A stretch of DNA of 64,000 bases, taken from contig JANYFR010000018.1 in assembly GCA_025362585.1 (NCBI GenBank), positions 38,895 to 102,894 of the forward strand. The letters are read 5' to 3'. The notes below the pieces were generated by a model. It was not told where the DNA came from and made no database searches. It saw only the letters and a program-made list of their open reading frames with translations. Both the position numbers and the translations under genes were made by a program. This DNA is from Acidimicrobiales bacterium (lineage in GTDB: Bacteria; Actinomycetota; Acidimicrobiia; Acidimicrobiales; RAAP-2). Positions 52,715 to 60,348 of the stretch are shown piece by piece. Position 1 is the stretch's first letter. Each line of letters opens with the position of its first letter.

Positions 52715-53218
52715 TCAATGAACCTCGGCGGCGGCGAAGGAGGTGCGAAATCGGGCTTGGGCGCGTGAAAGGCGCACCGCGGCGGCGTTGGTCGTGATCG
52801 CGAGGGCGACACCCAGGGCCGTGGTATCCAGTCCGTCCCACGCATTCAGCATCAGGATTTCGCGGTCGTCGTCATTGAGGGCCAGCAAGGCGTCGCGAAC
52901 GCTGGTATCGGCAATCACTTGGTCTTCGGCGGAAGGCCCACTCGAGTGGGGAACCAGGGACGACTCGAAGATAGTGCGTCGGTTCTGGTTGCGTCGCGCG
53001 TTGCGCAGTACGTTGCGCGCGACGCCGATCATCCAGGGCAGCTCGGCGTCGGGCGGAACTGCGTCGATGCGTCGCCACACCACGAGCATCGTCTCCTCCA
53101 CCAGGTCGTCGAGGTCCGCCGAGGAGAGGGGGTGCAGCCGCCGTCGCAGGTACGTGGCGACTTCCGTACTATTTTCGCGCACGAGGCGGCGGAATCGATC
53201 CTCTTCAGATGAGCCCAT
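52715..53218 (-). CDS. ECF-family RNA polymerase sigma factor
   Basis: A 167-residue sigma-70 family protein with only regions 2 and 4. Region 2 runs from DRFRRLVRENSTEVATYLRRRLHPLSSADLDDLVEETMLVVWRRIDAVPPDAELPWMIGVARNVLRNARR. Region 4 is SVRDALLALNDDDREILMLNAWDGLDTTALGVALAITTNAAAVRLSRAQARF. AGAGGG precedes the ATG. It is first in a two-gene unit with the membrane protein downstream, a typical sigma/anti-sigma layout. The signal is unknown. Confidence 0.88.
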   Translation of the reverse strand: MGSSEEDRFRRLVRENSTEVATYLRRRLHPLSSADLDDLVEETMLVVWRRIDAVPPDAELPWMIGVARNVLRNARRNQNRRTIFESSLVPHSSGPSAEDQVIADTSVRDALLALNDDDREILMLNAWDGLDTTALGVALAITTNAAAVRLSRAQARFRTSFAAAEVH

Positions 53219-53297
53219 AACCCTCTTCTGTCCGCTCTTCCACGATTATTACCGCTCCGAGACGTTCGGAATCGCCGCCGCCCGGTGACGCGGCCCC

Positions 53298-54266
53298 CTA
53301 GGGTCGTGCCGATCGAACGAGCATCGCTTCTTGCTCACGGGTCAGCCACCACCCGGGCCACTCGCGGTCGCCCCACCACGCAACGACGTCGTCAACGCTC
53401 TCAGTGAGGTTGCGAAGTCGCATTCCTGCCGCTAAGGCTTTCGCCGGATTCACCGAATCACTGTTGTCCCCGGACCACAGTGGAAACCTCGCGTCGAGGT
53501 GGTGGCTACTCACCTGTTGCGCCGAGACCTCCACGAGGTGCGTACCGTCGGGGGCGACGTGTGCGGCGACCTCCTCCATAACCGTGAAGAAGGTTGGAGC
53601 GGGAAAGGGTCCGGCGGCGTGGAAGGTACCGATCGTCGAATTCGCCGCGAGCGTCACGATGAACGCACCGAGGTCGCGCGCGTCGATGTATTGCAGTGCA
53701 CAGCCGCGCGGTCCAGCGACCGCCACGTTGCCACCGCGGCGAATCCGCTCGACCCAGTAGGGAAAGCGCATGGTCGCGTCGTGACTGCCAATGACGAACG
53801 TCGGACGCACAATGGTGATGTCGGGACCAAAATGCTCGAGGGCGGCCCTCTCGCAGGCAGCTTTCAGTGGGCCGTAGGACTCCGCGGTGATAGCCGCGTC
53901 GGGCTCGGTCGGGGCGTCGGCCCACAGGACCGCATCTTCTTCGACGAGCCCCTCGCCCATCGGGTCCTGGTACGCCGAGATCGACGAGACCTGGATGTGG
54001 TGGCCTCCCCGGTCGACCAGAACGTCCCGCAACACCGCGACGTCGTGGGGACGATACGCAATGACGTCGACGGTAACGTCGAACGAGAGTCGTGCGAGTG
54101 CCGAGAGATCGCGCTGGCGATCGCCGACCAGTCGCGTGACCGCGTCGGGCAGGTCCGAGGAGGTCTGTCCCCGGTTGATTACGGTGACGTCGTGGCCGTC
54201 GGCGAGGGCCGCGAACGCCACCGCCCGTCCCACGAACGACGTACCACCGACGATGAGAATTCGCAT
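53298..54266 (-). CDS. NAD-dependent epimerase/dehydratase-like protein
   Basis: A 322-residue extended SDR-type protein. The N-terminal Rossmann motif is MRILIVGGTSFVGRAVAFAALADGHDVTVINRG. It has a Y-x3-K-like stretch ESYGPLKAACERAALEHFG and the substrate loop GPRGCALQYIDARDLGAFIV. The closest groups are reductase/epimerase proteins of the RNA-binding/isoflavone-reductase-like set in actinobacteria, often annotated as nucleoside-diphosphate-sugar epimerase. The substrate cannot be assigned. AAGGGG precedes the ATG. Confidence 0.82.
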   Translation of the reverse strand: MRILIVGGTSFVGRAVAFAALADGHDVTVINRGQTSSDLPDAVTRLVGDRQRDLSALARLSFDVTVDVIAYRPHDVAVLRDVLVDRGGHHIQVSSISAYQDPMGEGLVEEDAVLWADAPTEPDAAITAESYGPLKAACERAALEHFGPDITIVRPTFVIGSHDATMRFPYWVERIRRGGNVAVAGPRGCALQYIDARDLGAFIVTLAANSTIGTFHAAGPFPAPTFFTVMEEVAAHVAPDGTHLVEVSAQQVSSHHLDARFPLWSGDNSDSVNPAKALAAGMRLRNLTESVDDVVAWWGDREWPGWWLTREQEAMLVRSARP

Positions 54267-54538
54267 TACACCCCTTGCCCTCGACTCTCGCCATGTTACG
54301 AGCCCGAGACCCAGCGAGACGTGAATGACGCAACGTCTCGACGGGCCGGCAATGGTCCGACGGTAGTGCCCTCTCGTGGGAGTTCACCACGTCGCGCGGC
54401 GGCGACGAACGCTCGTCCGTCAATCTGGTCCACGACGTCGCGGAGCCTTCGCCGGCGGTCCGTCCAGTGAGTGGATCCATGAACCGACGTTGGTGGTCGA
54501 GTATTTAGCACGAGAGGTCCCTCGACATTCGTCTCTTT

Positions 54539-54570
54539 CACTGGCCTTGAGGTGATGACCTGGGCCAGTG
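54539..54570 (+). repeat. Inverted repeat with nested stem
   Basis: CACTGGCC and GGCCAGTG pair over 8 bp. Inside, AGGT and ACCT pair around GATG, with TTG opposite G as an internal loop. It would form a stable RNA hairpin on either strand. Confidence 0.7.
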
Positions 54571-54600
54571 ACCTCGACGTTGCGACTGGTCGCGACTACT

Positions 54601-54631
54601 CTCGGCGCCGATGATTCGTGGCATCGCCGAG
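54601..54631 (+). repeat. Second inverted repeat in the same spacer
   Basis: CTCGG...CCGAG (5 bp) with an inner CGATG...CATCG (5 bp) separated by a 3-base bulge and an 8-base loop. It lies 30 bp after the first hairpin. Confidence 0.55.
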
Positions 54632-54807
54632 GGCGGCGTTGCGTGTCGGCGCTCGTGACCAGGGCGAACGCGCGGTCTTTCAGCCACGCCCCGTGCAGTT
54701 CTGACCTTCGGCCCTAGCTCAGGCGGTGCTCTCCCGTGTTGTATTGAAGCAACGCCCGATTCACGGACCGGCGCCTTACGAAATACTTGGTCGAGATCGG
54801 CGTTGTG

Positions 54808-55992
54808 ATGAACGACAGGGGGTTGGCCGTGCGAGAAAAGACACTCGATCGAGTTCTCGATCACTACGACCGCTCACCGCATTTGGTCTTTTGGGAGACG
54901 ACGAAGGCCTGCTCCCTCGCGTGCCAGCACTGTCGGGCCTCGGCCCAAGTTGACGCCCTGGAAGGGGAGTTAACAACCGAAGAGGGCTACGCCCTCATCG
55001 ACCAAATCTCGGCAATGGGAGAGCCAGCACCGATTCTGGTCCTTACCGGTGGTGACTGTTTTGCGCGCGAGGACCTCCCGGAACTCATCCGTTACGCACG
55101 GCTGCGCGGACTGCGTCTGGGTATCGCCCCATCGGTCACCGACCGACTGACCCGCGAGCGACTCCAAGTGATGTACGACCTGGGCGTGCGCAGTGTCTCG
55201 ATCAGTCTCGACGGATCGACCTCGGAGTCCCACGACGCACTGCGTGGGGTGCCGGGCCACTTTGCCAAGACCGTCGACGCGCTCACCATGATGCGCGACA
55301 TGGGGTTTCGTCTCCAGGTCAACACGACCGTGATGAGGCATAACGCCACGGAGATGGCCGACATCTTCTCGCTGCTGCGCCAAGTTGGGATCTCGATCTG
55401 GGAGGTCTTCTTTCTCGTCGGAGTCGGTCGCGGGGTCGACATCCTCGAGGTCGAACCGCGCGACGCCGAGGATCTCTGCCACTTCCTCGTCGACGCCACG
55501 ACCTACGGAATGACGGTCCGCACGGTCGAGGCGCCCTTTTTCCGACGAGTGCAGGCCGAGCGGGAGCCCTTCGGCGCCGCGGACCCTCGTCTGCACTTTC
55601 GCCTCGGCGAGTTGTACGAGACGTTGCGATCGCGACTGGATCGCGAGGGGGGTGACCGGGACCACGTTGTGCGCAGTACCACGATGGCGACGGGCGACGG
55701 GCGGGGCGTCATATTCGTGGGCCACGACGGTGAGGTCCACGCGTCGGGCTTCTTGCCAATGCCGCTCGGCAACGTCCGCGTTGATTCCCTCGGCGACATC
55801 TACACCGGGAACCTGTTACTGAGCGTTATCCGCTCGGGCCTCTTCAGTGGCGAGTGCGGTCGCTGCGACTACCGACGTCTCTGCGGCGGATCGCGAGCGC
55901 GCGCCTTCGCCCACTACGGAGAGGTGCTGGAGGACGATCCGTCGTGCGTTCGAACGCCGGCCGGTCGGCGGGTTCCACTCGCGCTTTCCTAG
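54808..55992 (+). CDS. Radical SAM/SPASM protein
   Basis: A 394-residue radical SAM enzyme. The cluster motif is CSLACQHC (Cys35, Cys39, Cys42) in FWETTKACSLACQHCRASAQ. VLTGGDCFAREDL and SISLDGSTSESHDALRG follow. The C-terminal SPASM-type region has auxiliary-cluster cysteines (GECGRCDYRRLCGGSRARAFAHYGEVLEDDPSCV). This is the group PGAP names TIGR04053, related to heme-synthesis enzymes AhbD/NirJ; the substrate is not known. Start choice is open: ATG 54808 (used here) or GTG 54829, which has AGGGGG in front. No small precursor peptide gene is evident next to it. Confidence 0.85.
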   Translation: MNDRGLAVREKTLDRVLDHYDRSPHLVFWETTKACSLACQHCRASAQVDALEGELTTEEGYALIDQISAMGEPAPILVLTGGDCFAREDLPELIRYARLRGLRLGIAPSVTDRLTRERLQVMYDLGVRSVSISLDGSTSESHDALRGVPGHFAKTVDALTMMRDMGFRLQVNTTVMRHNATEMADIFSLLRQVGISIWEVFFLVGVGRGVDILEVEPRDAEDLCHFLVDATTYGMTVRTVEAPFFRRVQAEREPFGAADPRLHFRLGELYETLRSRLDREGGDRDHVVRSTTMATGDGRGVIFVGHDGEVHASGFLPMPLGNVRVDSLGDIYTGNLLLSVIRSGLFSGECGRCDYRRLCGGSRARAFAHYGEVLEDDPSCVRTPAGRRVPLALS

Positions 55993-56001
55993 AGTGTGGG
56001 G
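55990..56001 (+). promoter_or_regulatory. Possible leaderless promoter of the FAD oxidase gene
   Basis: TAGAGT, six bases, ATG at 56002. The TAG is also the stop of the radical SAM gene, so this may be fortuitous. Confidence 0.35.
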
Positions 56002-57396
56002 ATGACCGAATCCGCCCTCATTGACGAACTGGTGGCGTTGGTCGGTGCCGACCGGGTCACCTTCGGCGACGCTATGAGCCCCGACGACCTGCACGACGAG
56101 TCGCTCCATCCGCGCGGACGGATACCCCTCGCCGTCGTGCGACCGCGCTCGACGGACGAGGTCTCCCGCGTCGCGCGCTTCGCCTCCGAGCACGCTCTCG
56201 CCCTTGTCCCTCGGGGCTCGGGGACGGGACTCTCGGGCGGGGCCACGCCGGTCTCCGGTGGACTGGTTGTCTCCTTTGCGGACATGAACGCGATTGTGCG
56301 AATCGACGAACTCGACCACGTGGCCGTCGTCCAGCCGGGGGTGACCTTGCGCGAGCTCGACGACGCACTCGCGCGCAGCGGCCTGCGCTACCCGGTCTAC
56401 CCCGGTGAGATGTCGGCGTCGCTCGGTGGCAACGTCAACACCAATGCCGGTGGGATGCGCGCGGTGCGTCACGGCGTCACCCGGCAACACGTGCTCGGCC
56501 TGGAGCTCGTGATGATGGACGGCACGGTACTGCGTACCGGTGGACCGGTCGTGAAATCCTCGAGCGGCTACGACCTCACCCAACTCGTCGTTGGCAGTGA
56601 AGGAACCCTGGCGATGGTGACCGAGGTGACCCTGCGCCTCTCGGCGCGCCTCGACTACGGCGCCACGATCCTCGTCCCTTTCGCCACGCTCGACGAGGTG
56701 ATCAGCGTCGTCTCGCCAATCGTCGCGTCCGGCCTGGCACCCTCGATCCTCGAATACCTTGACGTGTTCGCCATGGCGTCGGTTACCGGGCGGGCCGGTC
56801 TCGACCTCGGTATCAGCCCCGACATCGTGAGCGCCTCGACGGCGTACCTGATCATCGTGCTCGAGACCCGTACCCGCGACCAGCTTGACGCCGACATCGA
56901 GGCACTCGGTCAGATGCTCACCGACGCCGGTGCACTCGACACCTTTGTCCTGCCCGAGCACGCCGGCGTTCGCCTAATCGAAGCTCGCGAACAGCTCTTC
57001 TGGGCCTCGAAGGACGCGGGGGTCCACGACATCGTTGACATCGTCGTGCCACGCTCGGCGGTGCCGACGTTTCTCGCCGACGCGAAGCGATTGGCCGAGT
57101 TGTCGGGAGTCTTCATCGCCGGCTGTGGTCACGTGGGTGACGGCAACGTCCACCTGTCAATCATCGAGAGCGACGACCAGCGCCGCCACACGTTCTTGCG
57201 TGAACTGTTCGCCCACGGCGTGCGACTCGGGGGCGCCGTGTCGGGCGAGCACGGTATCGGGCTCGACAAGCAGGCGGCCTTCCTCGAGTGGAGCGACCCT
57301 TCGTCACTCATGCTGCAGCGCAGCATCAAAGCGCTCTTCGACCCCCACGGGCTCTTGAACCCCTACCGGCTGCTCGATGAGCGAGCGTTGCCGTAG
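56002..57396 (+). CDS. FAD-linked 2-hydroxyacid oxidase, GlcD-like
   Basis: A 464-residue enzyme of the PCMH/VAO flavoprotein family. The FAD-binding domain has VVRPRSTDEVSRVARFASEHALALVPRGSGTGLSGGATP and YPGEMSASLGGNVNTNAGGMRAVRHGVTR. SEGTLAMVTEVTL leads to the substrate domain, and GCGHVGDGNVHLSI with SGEHGIGLDK carry the conserved histidines. These features fit glycolate oxidase GlcD and D-lactate dehydrogenases. No iron-sulfur domain is fused. It starts 10 bp after the radical SAM stop, so the two may be cotranscribed. Confidence 0.88.
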   Translation: MTESALIDELVALVGADRVTFGDAMSPDDLHDESLHPRGRIPLAVVRPRSTDEVSRVARFASEHALALVPRGSGTGLSGGATPVSGGLVVSFADMNAIVRIDELDHVAVVQPGVTLRELDDALARSGLRYPVYPGEMSASLGGNVNTNAGGMRAVRHGVTRQHVLGLELVMMDGTVLRTGGPVVKSSSGYDLTQLVVGSEGTLAMVTEVTLRLSARLDYGATILVPFATLDEVISVVSPIVASGLAPSILEYLDVFAMASVTGRAGLDLGISPDIVSASTAYLIIVLETRTRDQLDADIEALGQMLTDAGALDTFVLPEHAGVRLIEAREQLFWASKDAGVHDIVDIVVPRSAVPTFLADAKRLAELSGVFIAGCGHVGDGNVHLSIIESDDQRRHTFLRELFAHGVRLGGAVSGEHGIGLDKQAAFLEWSDPSSLMLQRSIKALFDPHGLLNPYRLLDERALP

Positions 57397-57449
57397 GGCT
57401 CGGACGTCGAGGGCCGACCGCTCCGGTGGTCGATGGGGACGTTCGACCC

Positions 57450-57748
57450 GCCGGCGCCAGAACAGGTGACGCTCGGAGGCCCAGTTGGACAGTTGGCAGC
57501 GACTGGAGAGATGGAGTTTTTCGCAACACCGAAGAGACGTGACTCTCGACGGTCTTGGTCGAGATCGTCAACTCGGTGGCGACGTCTCTGTACGAGTAGC
57601 CGCGTGCGATGAGTCGCGACGCCGGGCGCTCGCGCTTGGTCCGGTTACCGAGTTCGGCGTCCATCGTGGCGAGTTCAGCGTCCGCGCTTGCGTCGGCGAA
57701 CGTGTCGAGGACGAATCCCGCGAGGCGCGGCGAAAAGCCGTGCGAGGG
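57450..57748 (-). pseudogene. LuxR-type response-regulator remnant with a frameshift
   Basis: On the minus strand one frame gives GFSPRLAGFVLDTFADAS...LGNRTKRERPASRLIARGYSYRDVATELTISTKTVESHVSSVLRK, the end of a receiver linker and three helices of a LuxR/NarL HTH. At the run of five A (CGAAAAACTCC) the frame is lost. Dropping one A restores LHLSSRCQLSNWASERHLFWRR, the expected fourth helix and C-terminus. Upstream an in-frame TGA at 57749-57751 cuts off any receiver domain. It is a truncated and frameshifted gene; ORF 57326-57664 in the track covers part of it. Confidence 0.82.
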
Positions 57749-57843
57749 TCACTCACACTGATCGTGAAGTTGGTCCACGTCGACGAGAGCGACGTCGAGT
57801 TCATGGACCGAGTATTGGAGAGATTCGACGAATGAGATCGACC

Positions 57844-59022
57844 TCAGGGATCGACGAGTGCCGAACGGTCAAGGTCCTTCACGTCGTTGACTCCGGTGAG
57901 CCCGAGGGTCACCAGCATCTCCTCGCGAAGTATCCGCAGGATGTGGTCCACGCCACGCTCGCCGCGCGCGGCGACGGCGTAGGCCCACGGTCGACCGATC
58001 AGGCAGGCGCGAGCGCCGAGCGAGAGGGCCTTGACGACGTCGAGTCCGCTGCGAATTCCCCCGTCCATTAGGACCTCACACCGGTCACCGACGGCGTCGG
58101 CGATCGCGGGCAGCGCGCGAATCGTGGAGGGGACGTCGTCCAGCTGACGTCCGCCGTGGTTCGAGACGACGACGGCGTCGACGCCGTGGTCGACAGCGGC
58201 GCGTGCGTCGTCCGCGTCGAGGATTCCCTTCAGGGCGATTCGACCGTGCCAGTGCTCACGGAGCCACGCGAGATCGTCCCAGTTGACGCTGGGGTCGAAC
58301 TGGCTCGCGACCCATCCCTGGAAATCGGCGGGGACGCGAGCCTCGGGGAGCGCTTTCTCGAGGTTGCCGAACGTGAGCGGCCGGCCCCCGAGCGCGACGT
58401 CGCGCACCCACGACGAGTGGCGCACGAGGTCGCCACCTCGACGCAAGCGCCCGAACGGCGAGAGGCGTCCGCTGATGCCGTTGCGCACGTCACGGTAGCG
58501 CTGGCCCACGACCGGCAGGTCGACGGTCAGGATCATCGTGGTGCAACCAACTGATTGCGCCCGAGCCATGAGGTCCTCGGCGTAGCCGCGGTCCTTCATG
58601 ACGTACAACTGAAACCAGATCGGCCGTTGGACGGCGCGCGCGACCTCCTCGATCGAACAGATCGAGAGTGTCGACTCACAGAAGGGGACGCCCGCACGTT
58701 CGGCCGCCCGCGCAGCCTGCACTTCGGCGCGTTGGGCGAACATGCCACCGAAACCGATGGGCGCGAGGACGACGGGGAGGGCGATCTCCTCGCCGAGGAC
58801 GGTCGTCGAGAGCGTGCGCTGGGTGACGTCGCGTAGGACTCGTTGACGAAAGTGGATAGCCCGCAGGTCGTGGCGGTTGGCCTCGAGGGTCGTCTCGGCA
58901 AATGACCCGCCGTCGATGTAGTCAAAGATCTGACGCGGCAGACGACGGCGCGCGAGTTCGCGGTAGTCACCGAGTGACGCCGGGGCAAGTCCGAGTGGGT
59001 GATCGCGGGGGTTGGCCGGCAC
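57844..59022 (-). CDS. lldD: FMN-dependent 2-hydroxyacid dehydrogenase, LldD-like
   Basis: A 392-residue alpha-hydroxyacid oxidase. It begins with GTG (MPANPRDHPLGLAPASLGDYRELARRRLPRQIFDYIDGGSFAETTLEAN). The FMN-barrel motifs are intact: PVVLAPIGFGGMF, FQLYVMKDR, TVDLPVVGQRYRDVRNG, LKGILDADDA and the catalytic His/Arg stretch VVSNHGGRQLDDVPSTI, then LMDGGIRSGLDVVKALSLGA. It most resembles membrane-associated L-lactate dehydrogenase. The GlcD-like gene nearby suggests oxidation of both lactate stereoisomers or of related hydroxyacids (inference). Confidence 0.9.
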   Translation of the reverse strand: MPANPRDHPLGLAPASLGDYRELARRRLPRQIFDYIDGGSFAETTLEANRHDLRAIHFRQRVLRDVTQRTLSTTVLGEEIALPVVLAPIGFGGMFAQRAEVQAARAAERAGVPFCESTLSICSIEEVARAVQRPIWFQLYVMKDRGYAEDLMARAQSVGCTTMILTVDLPVVGQRYRDVRNGISGRLSPFGRLRRGGDLVRHSSWVRDVALGGRPLTFGNLEKALPEARVPADFQGWVASQFDPSVNWDDLAWLREHWHGRIALKGILDADDARAAVDHGVDAVVVSNHGGRQLDDVPSTIRALPAIADAVGDRCEVLMDGGIRSGLDVVKALSLGARACLIGRPWAYAVAARGERGVDHILRILREEMLVTLGLTGVNDVKDLDRSALVDP

Positions 59023-59262
59023 GCATCACATTATGCACGCATCGTGCTCGTCGCGTCGGGTGATGACGCCCCCGTGAACGGGAATCGCGCGCCACAGGGC
59101 ACCGCGAAACGCCCAATTCCGCGGTGCCGCTTGGCACGCGGATCTCTCTACCGCGTGTGAACAATTCGCTCAGTGCACCGGTCAGAGGCTCGGGGACGAC
59201 GTCGGCTCCCGCAGCTGGCCACCCCTAGGCAAGAGCGAATCTGCTGACAAGTTGGTCGGCTG

Positions 59263-59274
59263 TAGTGTCGCCCG
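59263..59274 (+). promoter_or_regulatory. Candidate leaderless promoter of the hydrolase gene
   Basis: TAGTGT (59263-59268), six bases, ATG at 59275, with no Shine-Dalgarno sequence. Independent of any stop codon. Confidence 0.55.
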
Positions 59275-60225
59275 ATGAACCAGGTCACGCACCGTTCTCT
59301 CCACACGAATGGCATTGCCATGCATGTCGCCGAGCAGGGCGACGGACCGGCGGTGGTGTTGTGCCACGGCTTTCCCGAACTCTGGTACTCGTGGCGCCAT
59401 CAGATTGGTGCCCTCGCCAATGCCGGCTACCACGTGATTGCGCCCGACATGCGCGGTTACGGACAGAGCGACCGGCCCGCCGCGATCGAGGAGTACGACA
59501 TCATCCATCTCACCGACGACCTCATTGGTCTGCTCGACGCACTAGGAGAGGAGCAGGCGGTGTTCGTGGGCCACGACTTTGGAGCACCGGTGGTGTGGAA
59601 TCTGGCCCTGCGCGCGCCTGAACGGGTACGGGCCGTGGCGGGCTTGAGCGTGCCCTTCGTCAACCGTGGCGAGCGCGACCCGATCGAGGTGATGAAATTT
59701 ATGTTCGGCGAGAACTTCTTCTACATCCTCTACTTTCAGTCGCCGGGTAGGGCCGACGCCGAATTGGCTCTCGATACGAGGGAGACCCTGCGTCGCACGA
59801 TGAGGGTTACGTCCCCGAGGGAGACGACCGAGGCCCTGCGGACGCTACCGCGCCAGGGGACTGGTTGGTTGGACTGGTTGCCTCGGGCGCGTACGTTGCC
59901 CACGTGGCTCTCCGAAGATGACCTTGACCTGTACGTCACCGAGTTCACCCGGACCGGATTCACCGGTGGTCTCAACTGGTATCGCAACATCAGTCGAAAC
60001 TGGCAGTTGACGGCGGACCTCGCCGGCGGGAAAGTGACGATGCCCGCAATGTTCCTCGCCGGTGAGCAGGACCTCGTCGCAACGTTCATGTCCGACGCGG
60101 AGATGGCCACGTGGGTGACGGACCTGCGAGTGCGGGTGAAACTGCCCAACACCGGGCACTGGGTCCAACAGGAGCGACCCGACGAGGTCAATGCGGCACT
60201 CCTCGGATTCCTCGCCTCGCTCTGA
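59275..60225 (+). CDS. Alpha/beta hydrolase, epoxide hydrolase-like
   Basis: A 316-residue alpha/beta hydrolase. The oxyanion motif is CHGFPELWYSWRHQI (30-44). The nucleophile is Asp101 in VGHDFGAPVVW, which marks epoxide hydrolases and haloalkane dehalogenases apart from esterases. AGEQDLV supplies the acid and GHWVQQERP the histidine. The lid region (YRNISRNWQLTADL) has a tyrosine typical of epoxide hydrolases. It probably opens an epoxide to a diol; the substrate is unknown. Next to an acyl-CoA synthetase, 123 bp downstream. Confidence 0.87.
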   Translation: MNQVTHRSLHTNGIAMHVAEQGDGPAVVLCHGFPELWYSWRHQIGALANAGYHVIAPDMRGYGQSDRPAAIEEYDIIHLTDDLIGLLDALGEEQAVFVGHDFGAPVVWNLALRAPERVRAVAGLSVPFVNRGERDPIEVMKFMFGENFFYILYFQSPGRADAELALDTRETLRRTMRVTSPRETTEALRTLPRQGTGWLDWLPRARTLPTWLSEDDLDLYVTEFTRTGFTGGLNWYRNISRNWQLTADLAGGKVTMPAMFLAGEQDLVATFMSDAEMATWVTDLRVRVKLPNTGHWVQQERPDEVNAALLGFLASL

Positions 60226-60348
60226 GCGACCGGAGCGCGGCACCACGGCGTCGAGGGGGATTCGTCGTCACGGTCGCACGGGAGTGCTCCGGTATCGTGG
60301 TCCCAGCACCGTGCGGGTGCTCAGCGACGTTGGGCCGATCGGGGGAGC

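Larger units (their letters stand above)
54267..54807. other. 541-bp spacer with two hairpins, no convincing gene
   Basis: The frames offered here (for example 54538-54864 minus and 54296-54541 minus) look like noise. Two inverted repeats are clear, at 54539-54570 and 54601-54631. The region lies upstream of the radical SAM gene and downstream (on the other strand) of nothing; it divides divergent genes. It could hold a structured leader or small RNA. I could not match it to any riboswitch class I know. Confidence 0.5.

Noticed and set aside
54808-59022. Mycofactocin-like cluster (radical SAM plus LldD-like FMN protein)
   Set aside because: The LldD-like protein has the ordinary L-lactate dehydrogenase N-terminus and motifs, not those of MftD. 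No MftA precursor, MftB, MftE or MftF is present, and the radical SAM sequence is of another group.
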